From positions 1,521,501 through 1,585,500 of the forward strand of contig JAQJVL010000102.1 in NCBI GenBank assembly GCA_035578905.1: a stretch of DNA of 64,000 nucleotides. The letters run 5' to 3'. The notes below the pieces were generated by a model, which did no database searches, had not been told where the DNA came from, and saw nothing but the letters and a program-made list of their open reading frames with translations. Positions 34,136 to 45,692 of this stretch are shown here, piece by piece; the first letter of the stretch is position 1, and each line of letters begins with the position of its first letter. A program made the translations under genes and the position numbers. This DNA is from Stictocephala bisonia. Taxonomy: Eukaryota > Arthropoda > Insecta > Hemiptera > Membracidae.

Positions 34136-34500
34136 ATGCCATCTTCAAGTTGTGTTCCTGGTTGCACTAGCAATTACAGAGATGACAGTAGAGTTAACGT
34201 GTACAAATTTCCTAATGACGATAAAGCATCATTGGCTTATAAAAATTCATAGAAAAGACTTCACTCCCACCAAAATCTCAGTAGTTTGTATAAAGCACTC
34301 TGAATACAGTTTTATTATCAGAGAAGATTCAGTAACCAGGCCGGACGGAAGTATATTGACAGTCTAAAACTTACACCAGATGCGATTCCGACTATTTTAC
34401 AAAACATTCACCTCAGCAAAGGAAGAACCCGGAAGTAAGACATTACGAAGTATTAAAACGCCAGGACGAGAAATAAGAACAATGAATAGCTTTAGATAAT
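34136..34500 (+). pseudogene. THAP DNA-binding domain of the P-type transposase
   Basis: From ATG 34136: MPSSSCVPGCTSN...VNVYKFPNDD, then after a frameshift near 34230 HRKDFTPTKISVVCIKH, giving the C2-CH pattern of THAP zinc fingers (CxxxC early, CxxH late). A second shift near 34355 leads to LTPDAIPTIL, the conserved AVPTIF-like box that closes the domain. THAP domains bind the transposon ends in P-element transposases. The longer open frame 33912-34367 covers only part of it in the wrong frame for the start. Confidence 0.75.
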
Positions 34501-34755
34501 ATTGGTAGTCTTGATGAGGTTGTATGAAAAATGTAAACATTTATTAGATAATAATATATTTTCCCTTAAAATTGAAAAAAACTGTAGACTTTTTCAATGT
34601 AGTTAACAAAATCAACGGTAATATTGAAATATATAAACATGTAAATGTTGGTGAATGTCTTAACTGTGTTGTTCACTGTAATACAGTTAAACTAATTTAT
34701 ATTTACAATCTTAGATGGCATCAATAAATGGCAATCAATTACAACTACTAATTGC

Positions 34756-34935
34756 AAAGTGACTTTACTAAATTCCCTTCTTTTAATTACTATTCCTAGC
34801 TCTATAAAGTGGCTTTCCTAGATTCTCCACTATTATTTACAATTACTAACTATAAAGTGACTCTACTAGATTTCCTACTATTATTTACAACTACTGACTA
34901 CAAAATGACTTTACTAGATCCCCTACTACCTACAG
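34756..34935. repeat. 48-bp degenerate tandem repeat, about 4 copies, inside the P element
   Basis: AAAGTGACTTTACTA-type starts at 34756, 34806, 34854 and 34902. It lies between the THAP and RNase-H pieces, where transposase coding is expected, so it is probably secondary expansion or an insertion. A (TGAC)n run follows at about 35140-35167. Confidence 0.8.
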
Positions 34936-35184
34936 TCCAATGCTAACAGTTCACTCACAGTTTCTTCAGTGTCCCTTCAGAAGTCGTCCACAAGTACCGC
35001 ACTGCTCCTTCGTTGATCCCCACAACGAACCAATCACCGGTAACTTCTCCGTAGACCACTTCACTATACTCGGACACTTCACTCGCACTGTAGAACTCGC
35101 TCACTGTCGCTGCAAACACCCGGCTGTAGGCTCTAGACTCACTGACTGACTGACTGACTGACTGACTCACGCTGGTATCCGGGT

Positions 35185-36081
35185 ATTGTGATCAACGATC
35201 TTCCTAAAATTAAAGAAACATTGGGTAGCTCAAATACCTTGAATTCTTGGAAAATACTGAAGTTGTTGTTAAATTGTGTATTTGAAGTAGATAACAATTT
35301 TTACATAGAAAATAGCTCAGTAGAACACACTAAAACAGTAAATCACTCTATTGACTCATTAATTAAAGAGAATTCGGACGATACTACAACCACTATGAGA
35401 TGTATGTTTTTTAAAGAACAGATTAATATGGCTGTTAAGAATACTCTTCTCTGGTGCTTTCCCAGGTGCTTACAAAGACATACGAGCAGCCTCATCCAGA
35501 ATTTCTGAGTAAGTATGCCCTGAAGTTAGGCCTTAACAACTCTGGATTAGAAACAGCACACTTAAGTTAGCCTTCTTGACGATAGTGAGAAAATATGCTG
35601 CCTTTTATTAGATGAAATATATGTGACACCACAGGTTCAATACAGCGCAGGGAAAATCGTGGGTTCGGTAATGAAAGAAGATAAACTTGAGCTTGCTACT
35701 ACAATACAAGTTTTTATGATAATTTCTATATTGTCAAAATATAAAGAAATTTTCGTATTATTTCCTGTTGAAAACTTGAATACAGATACACTGTTTAGCC
35801 TTATAGACTAAGTTATAAAATTACTGACAGACTTGAATTTCAGAATAGTATGTTTGATATCTGATAACAATAAGGTAAACAGAAATATGTTTTTACTGTT
35901 TTGTACTGGACAGCTGACATTTAAGTTTTGTAATCCTTACAGTGCGTCACAATATATTCTTCTCTTTGATAGAGTACATATATTCAAAAATATAAGAAAT
36001 AACTGGTTTAACCAACGCGATAAACCAACAGGTTTTTTATTTCCTAATTTTGATAATCATAATGTCAACCAAAGCATGTAA
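35185..36081 (+). pseudogene. P-type transposase RNase-H-like catalytic region
   Basis: One frame holds three open pieces. First, INDLPKIKETLGSSN...KTVNHSIDSLI. Second, starting just before the GTG at 35623, LLLDEIYVTPQVQYSAGKIV + GSVMKE, where the Asp of LLDEIYV is the expected first catalytic acid, on to NTDTLFSLID. Third, after a TAA at 35809, VIKLLTDLNFRIVCLISDNN...LLFDRVHIFKNIRNNW. This order matches THAP9/P-element transposases. Stops at 35506 and 35809 and a break between them disable it. The C-terminal part is missing. Confidence 0.75.
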
Positions 36082-36544
36082 AAGCAACGTTTCTTCTACG
36101 TTTGTTATTATGTAATTTTCCAAAAATATTGTACAGCTAATACTTGAGGATTAAAGACCTGTTTAAAGAACGTTATATATTTTTATTACATCCTCCAACA
36201 CAGTTTAAGTAAAAATGATATGGCTAAAATGTACTGGTAATCTGTTTAATCATTTTAAGATATTGCTATAGCCTTAAAGTAAATCATGAACTAAAATAAT
36301 AATTTTAAGATATGTTATACAAACTGATAAATATTCCTTGCACTCGTGAATCAAAACAACAAAAAAAGTACAGAGTAAAGGGGTAGATTTGCGGATTAAT
36401 TTGATATATTATACGTAAATATAACGTGTGTCTAATCTGCAAACGACAGGTTAAATGTTGAGCATTTTTCACTGAATCAAGAGGCCGCTAAGAGCCGGCG
36501 CGGCTACAAGTGTGACGTCACAACTGGCTGACTCCGGCCTGTAG

Positions 36545-37097
36545 TTTTAGGCGACCTTGCTCGCACAGTAAGGAGGCGCCGGAGTCCGAGGCTAAAATCA
36601 CAATACGATGTTTGTAGTTTCTGCTTGGAGCGCTGAACAGCTCACAGCGGGAGGCCGGGTTTTTGTTTCGCTTGTTAACGGGAATATTCGTGGGAATCTT
36701 CCTTCCAAAGACGCTCCATGGGCTGTGGCCTGTACCCACTACAGTATATTCAAGGTCAGATGAGTCAGATGCAGCCTGCAGTTCCGAAACACGGCATATT
36801 TACTGTCTCGCCTATCGCAGCTAGCTAGAAATCAAGAGGTGGGGTCACCTAAATAGTAAACAATTTTTTTAGTTAGCCGAATATAATTATTATAATTTAT
36901 GTTCTGAAAATTTCTGTTGCGTCTATTTCTTGTTGTTCATGTCTGACCAAATACAAATACAAATATGACGGTCAAAATAAAATTAAAAAAGCCACGAAAA
37001 TAATAAAACACAATATTGTTACTATTTAAATAATATTCCAATTTAAAATTATAATGTTGTTGACAAATAAAGTTTAAAATAATTAAACCTAATACAG
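36545..37097. other. GC-rich patch then AT-rich non-coding DNA
   Basis: 36545-36830 is GC-rich relative to its surroundings and contains an isolated minus-strand frame (36518-36739) with no recognised domain. 36840-37097 is AT-rich with nothing supported. Confidence 0.4.
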
Positions 37098-37385
37098 TTG
37101 ACAAGATTAAATACAATGATCAACAAATTTTAACCAACTTACAAAAAAGGATAGTTCTAATAAAGATACTATACATAATGTTTTATACTACAGGGTGATT
37201 CAGTTGACAAAATAAATATTATAAACAGAATAAATTGTAATTAACACATAAAGTGACAACACAAATAAAGATATTGTACATAATGTTTTCTAATAGAGGG
37301 GGTAATAATGGTGACAAGATAATACTATGATCAAAATATATTAATTGTACCTAACTTACAAAAAGGAATGATACTAATGATGATA
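37098..37385. repeat. About 107-bp degenerate tandem repeat, 2.7 copies
   Basis: Units start GTTGACAAGATTAAATAC (37098), GTTGACAAAATAAATATT (37203) and GTGACAAGATAATACTA (37311), sharing AATAAAGATAxTxTACATAATGTTTT. Substitutions are frequent, so it is old. It ends directly at the Helitron-like copy 2. Confidence 0.7.
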
Positions 37386-37386
37386 A

Positions 37387-37925
37387 TCTATATATAAGCC
37401 AAATATCACTGACTCACTCATCACGAAATCTTAAAAGCCACAGAATGGATTTAAAAGAAATTTTAAAGGAAGTTAGCTTTAGTATCGAAGGGACCTACTA
37501 AGAAACAAGTTTTAGAAATTTCATTCCTAAGGGGTACAAACAGCCCCTCAAAATTTCCTTTTTTCCCATAAGAATAACACTGGGTTGATTTTAGCAAATA
37601 ATAACAGCTGTTTTAAACATGTTTATTTTGTTTGTTTGACACTATCCTATTGATGAATCAAAGTTTAATCTTCAGCTGTCAAACAAAAACAAATGAAATG
37701 AACACGTTAAAACAGGCCAAGTAACACCATTGGTTTTATAAGGGTGATACCATTGGGTATTTATATTAATAAATAGGTAGCAACGCAAGTAGTGTGAGTT
37801 AGATACCGTAAATAAATGTAATATTGTGATTTTATGCTATACAGTTAATCTACTATTATTTGTGATTAAAAGTCACATGCCGAGGTCGAAGGTCGACGTG
37901 TATCAAGCGCAGCGATAGTTGGGGT
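37387..37925 (+). mobile_element. Helitron-like non-autonomous element, copy 2
   Basis: Starts TCTATATATAAGCC (37387) and continues with CACTGACTCACTCA...AAGGGGTACAAACAGCCCCT...CCATAAGAATAACAC...AACAGCTGTT, parallel to copy 3. The 3' part keeps AGTCACATGCCGAGGTCGAA but lacks the terminal hairpin and CTAG, so it is 3'-damaged. Confidence 0.65.
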
Positions 37926-39127
37926 AGGCCTACATTGTGGCTGTCCATAACTGAAATATTGTAGCAGTAAGGAAAATTTAGCTATCTGGACATTATATTT
38001 GGATTTAAAAGCCCCCCCCCCATACTTCCAAAACGATTCCTACATTTATAATTTTTATTTACATGTTTAGAAGCATGGCAATTAGAGGCCTAGTGTTTGG
38101 CGAGGTTAACTGTAAAATATTAAATTGATAGGCCCTATAAATTTTAGATAAATATTTAAAATTACATAATATGAATAAGTAAAAATGAAACAATAAATAA
38201 TGAGATTTTAAAATCAAATTAACAATGAATTAAACATACAACAGAAATAATTAGGGAGTAATTGTTTTACTCATGTTTGTATCATTATTACTTTTTGCCA
38301 AGCAACGGAGAACGTTTTTTTAATGAAAAATCACATTCCCTACTCAACATTGATTTTATGATGATATATACCGTTAATTTGTAACTAATTAAAAATAATC
38401 TTATGTAAATACATGTTCATATTTTTTCACATACTTTTTCCCTACATTTTTATTTTTCACTCTTTTCACAAAACGTACTCGTTTAATTAAATTAAAGTCA
38501 ACATCCAGCTCAGTAAAGTCAACGTCAATATCCAGTTTGCCATGATAAAATAACGCACATAAAAACAAGCACGGCATAACACAATCGACAGGTGGGCAGA
38601 ATAGAATAGCCCTGGGCGTCGAGCGACTAAACAGATCAGATCCGGAAAGCGTTATCTCGGCTAGTCTGTTTGTGGTGAACCAACAAAATAATATTTTTAC
38701 TCAAAGTTTCGTCGTCGAGGGTGAATCATCGTGTGGGAAAAAAGTATAGATGGCGAGGGGATTTTATGTGCTGTTCCTGGTATCGCCACGCGCAGCGCCA
38801 CGGCACTGAAAATTGGCCGTGCAAGCCTTTCAAAGGTTACTTATGGTGTAGTTATATCAATTTGAATATGTATATTCCATTATGATGTACCTATGCGTTT
38901 TCTCTACGGACAAAAAGGCAAAATAATTGTTTTTAATAGATAAAAACCAAACTAAAAAACTCGCAATATATAACTTTTTACTTTGCAATATTTCGATTGA
39001 AAAAATAAATGAATAACACTTTTTCTGTGGGGGTTACCCATTTGACTATTCTAAACAACGTAGTCTTTAAACTGGAATTAAATATTTATAAATAAGAAGA
39101 CAATAAGTAATCTTCCAGACCACTGAA
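37926..39127. other. Non-coding stretch
   Basis: A C-run at about 38012 and a GC-richer patch at 38570-38830 are present. No domain, RNA or repeat family was recognised. Confidence 0.45.
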
Positions 39128-39232
39128 ATGAGGTCGGGTGGAGAGGTCCGGCGCTCCCTTAACGCCGTAGTGCGGAGGTGCTCCGTCTTGCTGCCAAATA
39201 ATCGAACGACGACGCCACTGTTAAAAAAACTA

Positions 39233-39268
39233 GGCCCTGCGGGCCTCGCCAGGGGGCAAGCCCCCTGG
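39233..39268. repeat. Two adjacent GC-rich hairpins
   Basis: GGCCC-TGC-GGGCC (39233-39245) and CCAGGGGGC-AA-GCCCCCTGG (39249-39268), both perfect stems in AT-rich surroundings. The reading frame 39128-39331 crosses them and has no recognised domain. Confidence 0.85.
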
Positions 39269-39314
39269 ACCCCCGGATCTTTTTGCTTAGAGCCTACGGC
39301 TAAAATTCAAGAAA

Positions 39315-39717
39315 CATGGAACATGCTTTAGCTGAAAACAACGAATTTTAGATTTCATGTAAGGAATTACAAAAAATATAAACATATCTTAAAAATATAA
39401 ATATATCTTTACTTTTTAAATTTTATTGTTTCGCGGCTCAGGTTCTTACTCACGCGATGACTCATTACCACCTTGAAAGGAAGTTAATTATTATTATTAT
39501 TATCTTATATAATCCTATAGGACTTAATTTTGTATATTTTTAACAAGAGTTGTCATGGAAACTAAAGATGTACTTTGATGAACGCTTGCAAATAAAATCA
39601 TTATTGAAGTCAACACTGATATGTCATTGTGTTTTCATGGTTACGCGTCACCTTCCCGCGTCACCCTCCCGCGTAACGTTTTCAGGCAGTTAGGTCAAGA
39701 CTAAAGCATGTTCCATG
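39315..39717. mobile_element. Segment bounded by 17-bp inverted repeats
   Basis: CATGGAACATGCTTTAG (39315-39331) is the exact reverse complement of CTAAAGCATGTTCCATG (39701-39717). Just inside, TGAAAAC appears in both arms if about 15 bp are skipped, so the inverted repeat may once have been longer. The interior is AT-rich, non-coding. It could be a small DNA transposon end pair or the remains of a foldback. Confidence 0.4.

Positions 39718-39786
<69 letters not shown>
39718..39786. repeat. (TA)n microsatellite
   Basis: About 33 uninterrupted TA units. The open frames on both strands here (YIYIYI) are artefacts of the repeat. Confidence 0.97.
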
Positions 39787-39787
<1 letters not shown>

Positions 39788-41100
39788 GTCTTGAGGCAGC
39801 TCGCCATATTTGCCAAACTCTTGTAGAGATGACGGAGTATTACGGCACAATCTTCCCTCGCTTCGTATGGATGAATCCTGTGGGGAAGTTTATCGATGCA
39901 ATAAAAAATATGTATTATTACTATAGTCAAATCTGTAGCCTTATTAAAGCTACTATTTATTTTTGATACGTTGAACAAACTTAAATGAGAGATTAAAATA
40001 AGACTTCTCCAATGATAAAAATTTTTCTTTATTTATCTTCTTATAAATAACTTCAACAAATAAAATTGGTTTCTTTTACAAATAATGATAAAAACGAAAA
40101 TAAAAATCTCTTCTTTTATTGACTCAATGGAACATAAATAAATTAAAACAAATCTTCCAAAATAATAAATTAAATATCTTCAGACCAGAACCTTTTTTAT
40201 TTATTTGACTTTTTTTATAAATTTCTTTAAACTTTTAAAGCAAAAAATTCAAAATTCAAAATTGTAATAAATTTTCTGAATTCTTTAAAATTGTATAATT
40301 TTTCTAAAATTGCCTCCGGGAGATCTGGCACCAAAAGAAATAACCAGCTTTTAGTGACTTGAAACATTTTTCCTTTTACTAACAAATTTAAACCGCAAAA
40401 CAAAGAAAATCAAAACACTCTAAAAATTTGTCACTAGAAGAGTGACTTCAATCCAGAAACAAGTTTAACCGTGCATGCTTGGTGGATCTTACCCTATCTA
40501 CTAAAACCCTACTGAAAATCTCTAACTAAAGAAAACTTGTAAAAATTACCTACGTAGCTGTTCTGGAGGTTTCGAATCCAAAATTGACCACAACAAAGCT
40601 CGACCGGCATTCACACAATCCCTCACACGCGAACTACAGAAAAATTGCCGCAACGGTAAAGAACACCGAAACGGTACAAGTCGCCGAGTACTCGAAAGCG
40701 GATCGAACGTGGTCACACTCAGGAAGTTAACGAAGAACTGACCGAACGCCCGCAACCCTTCCACCAACGGACTTACCCCCACTAAACTCTAGAAGCTAAA
40801 TCAACCAATTAGAACCCTCTAAACCAGGACATCTGAACAGGTAAGGCTCACCAAACATGTTGCCTTCAGAAAACATGTCGCATGAAATTGACAGGAAATT
40901 AACAAACGTGAAAATACTGGTTATTTAACTATTTTATATGGGAAAAACTACTTTTTTATTTGAAAGGGGAAGATTCTGAATTTTTCTCAAAACTTGGAGA
41001 ATTTATATCGAAAACTTTTGGAAAACAAAACAAACTCCTAAACCTCTCAGTTCTTACAAAATTTAACATTTGCTAAATACAATTTTTCTAATTTAATTAT
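39787..41100. other. Non-coding stretch
   Basis: A GC-richer part at 40440-40800 with a minus-strand frame of 78 codons shows no recognised domain. The rest is AT-rich. Nothing supported. Confidence 0.4.
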
Positions 41101-41121
41101 AATGCAACAATTAACAATTGT

Positions 41122-42590
41122 TACAAATCAAAATCAATCAAATCAATTTATTCATTGCAAATGTCACTTTTATCATTATTTCTATATTTATAAAATTTGG
41201 TCACGTTCACCCACAAAATTCTGTTTCAAACATACAATGAAGGTCACTCAAATCTCCTACAATGACTCTTGCCAATCATCCCCACTTTCAGAAACGGTGT
41301 CAGTCACCGGTTATATGGTCTCCCAATTATTCGCCATAAACTCGTCTACACTATAAAAAGCGTGTGAGGCTAAAAAGCTGTCTAGGCGAGTTTTGAACGC
41401 CTTGGGCGTTGTGGCGTATTTTATTGTGTTGGGCAGTTTTTTGATTGATCGAACACCTTCCTCTGTAGGCAAGTGTTCATAAGTGACTGTTCTATGAATC
41501 CCAGTCCTGTAATTATCCCTGCCTCTTGTGTTATGCTCATGCACGTCTCGCCCCCCGAACTAGTGCTTTTGAGGTACTAAACAGTGTCGTTTAAAAAATG
41601 TAGAGGCTAGTGAATGTTAGAATGTTGAGTTCCTTAAAAAAGGGCTTGCTGGAATCTATGTATTCAATTTTAGAAAATAGGTGGATTGCCTTCTTTTGAA
41701 GTCTAAACACTCTTAAGAATTGATTCTTTGATTCTGCTCCCCATAGCACAACTATATAGACAATGTGGGGATATATCAAGCCATAATATGCCATCATCAG
41801 TATCTGAGTAGGGCAGTGTTTAGCTAGGGAGCTCAGGACAAAAATGCCTGATGATAATTTAGCACATACAGGATCAATATGACAATTCAGTGTCAACTCC
41901 CGATCAAGGTGTATTCCAAGAAATTTTAAAAATGTGTATACTTCCTCTACCATGGTGTCTTCTAACATTACACTAGGGTGCCAATAGGTGTCAGAAGATA
42001 ATGCAAAATTTAAAAAACTCGATTTAAAAAACGTTTGTTTTCAGATTGATGTAAGCAGAATTTTTGATGCATTGATTCAGTTCTATAAAACGCGTTGTTT
42101 CATAAGCAATGACGATCCCACTAAAGCATAGTGTTGTATCGTCTGTCTACTGTACAAACTTTCTTGCTGCAACGATTCTCCAACGTCATTGACATATATA
42201 AAAAAAGGACTGGGCTAAGAATTGATCCCTGTGAAATCCCGATTGATTAATTTAGAATGTTGTTCTGAAATTTGAACGAATTGAGATTTTAGCAGTTCCA
42301 GTCTGTCGAGAAGTATCTTATGGTCAACACAGTCGAATGCTTTAGACAGATCGAGAAACACACCAAGGGTGAGTTTCCGACATTACATTCCCTCAACAAC
42401 CTTATCGATTAGACTCACAACTGCGTCTATGATCGATCTCCCTTTCCTGAAGTACTCCAGTATGAGCAGGAGGTGGGGGGGGGGGGGAAGGTCCACCAAC
42501 TAGTCTCCTGTGTCACACAATGGTCTGTTGTTCTCACCGTCCTTGTCTTCTATGTACTAATGAGCTTTTCTATAGTCCGAGGAAAGTAAA
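41122..42590 (-). mobile_element. LINE D: 5'-truncated Jockey/CR1-type element, antisense
   Basis: Minus-strand RT remnants (next entry) followed by a 3' end: AATAAATTGATTTGATTGAT... at about 41122-41150, that is a polyadenylation-type hexamer with a (TTGAT)-rich tail. A 13-G run sits at 42475-42487 near the upstream limit. Flanking duplication not found. Confidence 0.65.
41314..42460 (-). pseudogene. LINE D reverse transcriptase, partial
   Basis: Read from high to low coordinate: YFRKGRSIIDAVVSLIDKVV, then [20 protein letters not shown] (about 42295-42360), a deletion, PFFIYVNDVGESLQQESLY, then LGIHLDRELTLNCHIDPVCA...LIYPHIVYIVVLWGAESKNQ...FFKELNILTFTSLYIF (to 41591) and HEHNTRGRDNYRTG...SFLASHAFYSVDEFMAN (to 41314). 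The catalytic YADD block falls in the damaged part. Several stops and frameshifts. Closest in style to LINE B. Confidence 0.75.
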
Positions 42591-42599
42591 CATCTCAGA

Positions 42600-44640
42600 G
42601 ACTAACATAAATTAACTTCAATGATAAAACACTGAATAATTATAAAAAATAATGATCAACGTGGTTTTAAAACTTTTATTAACTTTAGAATTTTGTTCTG
42701 TTAAAGATAAAAAAATATTTTTAGGTGTTGTATGAATACCTTACTTTGATAATTTTTTGGTGTAATTAATATTGGAATTTTGATAGTTATATGACCAATT
42801 TTATATTGACTGACGGCCCCTAAATTATTCGTGTATTTTGTGAGATAAAAAAAACACAAAAAGTACTCAACTAAGAACATTTAAAATTATGTATCCCAAA
42901 TTGATCCCAACCGTCAACCTATTTGTCATACTGGTACTTTATAAATATACTGCTGTAAAAATAGTTAGTAATTATAATCGCCATACTATAAAACTACTCT
43001 TCACAACATCTTACATTGGTCAGGTAGTTACTAGCAACTCTGTCACTAGCACTAGCAACACGGTCACTAGCAACTCTTCATAGCTGCCTTTTTAGGCCTT
43101 TCAATATCCGTATTACATGTCAATTGAGAGAGCCAGTGACCGAGCTGTCAAGGCGTCAGGTTGGCCTGGGTTGGGATTGTTTACAGGTAAGTACTATCAC
43201 ATTTTAGTGTTCTAGTTCTCCCCCTTATGATGTCCGAATAAGTTTTCCACACGGATCAATAGTTGATGGAAATAGAGAGTAAAAAGGAGATTGGCCCATC
43301 ATTCTTTTATAACATACCCTGAATTATTTCACGTAAACCATACAGTTTCGTTTCAAGTGAGGAATTTTCAATTTATTTCATCTTCATTATTAACTGAATT
43401 GTTCCTACCATTATCATTTAAATGTGCTATTGAAGACTTCAAACTGGGTTCACATTTCCTGATGGGGGTTCCAATCTCATTGTACTTTATTTTAATATTA
43501 TTTCAAATAAGAAATAAAATATCCTTCGAATAAAAAAAAAAAAAAGAAAACAAACAATTTATCAAAGAATTAGAAATTCAACTGTCATTTTTTGCCCGTT
43601 GGCTGGAAATTTCCCTTCAGAATTTCTAATCCAAGTTAACACATCTTCTACAGCATTAAGATTTCATTATACAGAGTAATTAATTAAATTTATATAAAGA
43701 TTACTTTTAATACGATTTCAGTGTTCAAAAAAACTGTTAAAAATTTACTAAAAATAATAAAATATTAAAAAATGTCCAAAGAAAAACATAATCTATTCAC
43801 TATAAACATACAAACGTTGAAATTTAACTCTTGTAGTAAACTAATTGAATGAAATCTTACGAATTTACTCAGTCCTTTTATTATAGCACATAGATTCTAG
43901 TCAGTAAGTATGTAACCCAATTACCATTATATTACGTGATGGGCGATAGTTTCCGTAACAACACGTTCCAGTTGTAGCGGGACCTCATTCTTCAATATCA
44001 GTGAGGGATCACCTCTGCCTTTTACGTATCAGTGAGTATTTTATTTTCCATAACATTAACCATGCACAAGGTTGGCGTTAGTCTTCCTCAGAACAAATGT
44101 GTGTTTTTCTAGTAATGAAACATAAAGTGACACACATTTTCTTTGAGTCTTATTATAATATGGATATGAAATGATGTTTTCTTAATTTGAAAACTTGTTT
44201 TATTTACTGTATAGTATAATAAATTATTAAGCATCTATAATTAATAATAATTTAATGATAAAATATCCTTGCTTACACAAGACGGCTTTGGCAACAGCCA
44301 ACCATTGTCTATAAGAAACTATTTTAAGGGGTTTCTTAAGTTACCATGGGTTAAGGAAACAATCCAGAAGTAAGTTTAGGCTAAGGTAATAACACCTGAA
44401 GATGGAGTTCTATACATGTTGAAACGTTTTGTTTGTTTCGTAAAAGAATTGAAGCGTTGGAAATCTCCAACAATATTTACCAATCATGCTTTCACAACTT
44501 AAATACTAATTACACTTGACGCAGTTTTCATGTCTATAAATTATTATGTGTATTATTATTCTTAGGCTGTATATTAATATTGACTACATTTTAATTTTTA
44601 GATAATATGATATGATAGATATTTAGATTTTTAATAATCC
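42600..44640. other. AT-rich non-coding stretch
   Basis: Only a tRNA-like fragment at about 43128 and a short motif at 44395 (see findings) stand out. Reading frames at 42889-43083 and 43291-43533 have no recognised domain. Confidence 0.4.
43128..43190 (+). repeat. tRNA-like SINE head fragment
   Basis: GTGACCGAGCTGTCAAGGCG + TCAGGT resembles the A-box/D-arm of a type II tRNA head, followed closely by CTGGGTTGGGATTG, a degraded B-box. The anticodon region is too short for a functional tRNA. Confidence 0.35.
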
Positions 44641-44667
44641 GTTGGCTTAGTAATTGATGAAGTGTGC

Positions 44668-44935
44668 ATGCATGACTGACGTTTCGTCGCCAATGGACGC
44701 ATGCATGGCTGACGCTTCGTCGCCAATGGACGCATGCATGACTGACGCTTCGTCGCCAATGGGCGCATGCATGACTGACGCTTCGTCGCCACTGGACGCA
44801 TGCATGGCTGACGCTTCGTCGCGAATGGACGCACGCATGACCAACGCTTCGTCGCCAATGGACGCATGCATGACTGACGCATCGTCGCCCATGGACGCAT
44901 GCATGACTAACGCTTCGTCACCAATGGATGCATGC
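44668..44935. repeat. 33-bp minisatellite, 8 copies
   Basis: Unit ATGACTGACGCTTCGTCGCC + AATGGACGCATGC. Because 33 is a multiple of three, frames stay open: one on the plus strand (11-residue repeat MTDASSPMDAC) and two on the minus. There is no evidence of a real protein. Confidence 0.95.
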
Positions 44936-45692
44936 ATAACAATTATTTACTATGTTATGCTAGAGGCGGATGCAACCATGCAGATCATGCAGGTATGACT
45001 GACCCAGTAGGGTCTATTTAGGAAATAATTAACTCATCGAAAACCGATTATACCACTTTAAGAGGATAAGAGCATAACAACTATCGCCTACAATTTCCAC
45101 ACACTTTGTCCCCAGGTAGCTGGGTTACAGCACTGCGCCACCATTACGGAGACTTTACTACCCATTTACAGTAAATTATATGACATTTCATGTTACTTTG
45201 ATAAAAATAACCAAGTTCATTAAAAAAAATCCCAATCTTTAGCAGAAGATTAATTTTTAACTTGGGGTAGTTTAAGCAAGCCACCAAGGTACTTAAAATA
45301 AATATTAATATTTATAAATTAACAGTGAAAGCAACATCTATATTACGAATTTGAGGTAGGGCAGTTAAAGGGGAGATTCGCCCAATTTTAACTTACCTAA
45401 GCTCTCCCAGCTGCTCAATCCCTTTGAGCCCGTTGTTTGGGTAACATTTCAAGTGTACTTGGAATTATAATCAGATAATTGTTAATAACTGAAGTGTATG
45501 TTATGCCACGCCATTTTGTCGGTGGCAAGCTTAGTTTTATTGTGATGTGATTGAATTGTGACAAGTTATACTGTTACAAGTTACAATGTAGGCAGTATAG
45601 GATACATCGTGCGACACTGTAATAAAATACGTCGTACTAATTTACTTTATGCTGGTCGTATTAAAGATGGACTCGAGCTGGTAGTCAATCTA
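44936..45692. other. Non-coding stretch
   Basis: Nothing supported. A weak A-box-like word on the minus strand near 45150 lacks a B-box. Confidence 0.4.

Larger units (their letters stand above)
33886..36544 (+). mobile_element. P-superfamily DNA transposon (decayed)
   Basis: Bounded by a perfect 16-bp inverted repeat: CTACAGGCCGGAGTCA (33886-33901) and TGACTCCGGCCTGTAG (36529-36544). Further imperfect matches extend inward (GTAGCCGC near 33936 and its complement near 36503). Between them lie a THAP domain and P-type transposase RNase-H pieces in the right order. The right subterminal region holds TGTGACGTCACA (36511-36522). I could not find a convincing 8-bp target duplication, so the outer limits may lie a few bases away. 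Confidence 0.75.

Noticed and set aside
33912..34367. 151-codon plus-strand frame as a gene
   Set aside because: Most of it is not in the frame of the THAP start; only its C-terminal third overlaps the shifted THAP domain, so it is a composite by-product of a frameshifted transposase.
39128..39331. 67-codon frame over the GC-rich hairpins as a peptide gene
   Set aside because: No domain, and the GC-rich hairpins explain the lack of stops.
45100..45160. Minus-strand TGGTGGCGCAGTGCTG as a tRNA or SINE head
   Set aside because: It resembles an A-box but no B-box follows at a workable distance.
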